Shown in pieces: positions 5,376-5,385 of a DNA stretch of 5,385 nucleotides (positions are counted from its first letter, which is position 1; the number at the start of each line of letters is the position of its first letter). The position numbers and the translations under genes are program-made. The DNA comes from Candidatus Izemoplasma sp. (GTDB taxonomy: Bacteria; Bacillota_I; Bacilli_A; Izemoplasmatales; Izemoplasmataceae), in contig SKJA01000005.1 of assembly GCA_007116105.1 (NCBI GenBank), positions 1 to 5,385 of the forward strand. The letters run 5' to 3'. Under the pieces are notes generated by a model that was not told where the DNA came from, made no database searches, and saw nothing but the letters and a program-made list of their open reading frames with translations.

Positions 5376-5385
5376 ATGCGTAACG
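5376..5385 (+). CDS. Start of an unidentified gene, truncated by window edge
   Basis: Only ATG CGT AAC G is visible (Met-Arg-Asn...). The call rests on the strong ribosome binding site 8 nt upstream, the same strand as all neighbours and the 82-nt intergenic gap. Nothing can be said about its product. It may be the fourth gene of the upstream operon, since no terminator separates them, or may have its own promoter in the gap. Confidence 0.6.

Noticed and set aside
1..5385. CRISPR array, insertion sequence, phage or defence genes, tRNA/rRNA genes, riboswitches, or an undescribed system
   Set aside because: Nearly all of the window is filled by five recognisable housekeeping genes on one strand. 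The only gaps (57, 80 and 82 nt) contain terminators, ribosome binding sites and short symmetric elements, and I saw no direct-repeat array, terminal inverted repeats, cloverleaf or structured leader.

Overview
The window is an ordinary, densely packed chromosomal stretch from a Bacillota-type bacterium (Bacilli or a Mycoplasmatota relative). The evidence is a LacI-family protein with strong CcpA character, a TyrS of the Bacillus type, a PepV-type dipeptidase, TrmB and an M42 aminopeptidase, all on the plus strand and with Shine-Dalgarno sites of the AGGAGG type. Base composition, judged by eye, is in the high 40s percent G+C. All five complete gene ends use TAA and every Trp I looked at is TGG, so the standard bacterial code fits and the Mycoplasma/Spiroplasma UGA=Trp code is not needed. 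I cannot name a genus.

Layout: 1-861 is the 3' part of ccpA (DNA-binding head cut off by the window edge), closed by a clear intrinsic terminator at 871-900. tyrS (919-2163) follows only 57 nt after the ccpA stop, with no T-box leader. Its own terminator (2152-2175) is folded around its stop codon. An 80-nt gap then carries a plausible extended -10 promoter, inverted repeats and a weak cre-like sequence. From it runs a tight three-gene operon: pepV (2244-3593), trmB (3595-4227) and an M42 glutamyl-aminopeptidase-type gene (4229-5293), with one base between each stop and the next start. After 82 nt without a recognisable terminator, a strong ribosome binding site at 5361-5367 introduces a gene of which only ATG CGT AAC G is visible.

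How the genes fit together: CcpA is the global carbon-catabolite regulator of Bacillota. TyrS charges tRNA-Tyr. PepV and the M42 enzyme finish intracellular breakdown of peptides to amino acids, and TrmB makes m7G46 in tRNA. From memory, the Bacillus subtilis chromosome carries relatives of these genes (ccpA, tyrS, ytjP, trmB/ytmQ, ytoP) in one broad region, so this looks like a compacted ancestral neighbourhood rather than an accessory island.

I found no mobile element, CRISPR array, tRNA/rRNA gene, phage gene or defence system, and nothing that amounts to a new biological system. The points worth a second look are small and mostly regulatory: a one-mismatch cre-like site upstream of the last gene, the symmetric elements in the pepV promoter region, an Asp-to-Gln change in the CcpA effector-side motif, and the two minimal terminators.
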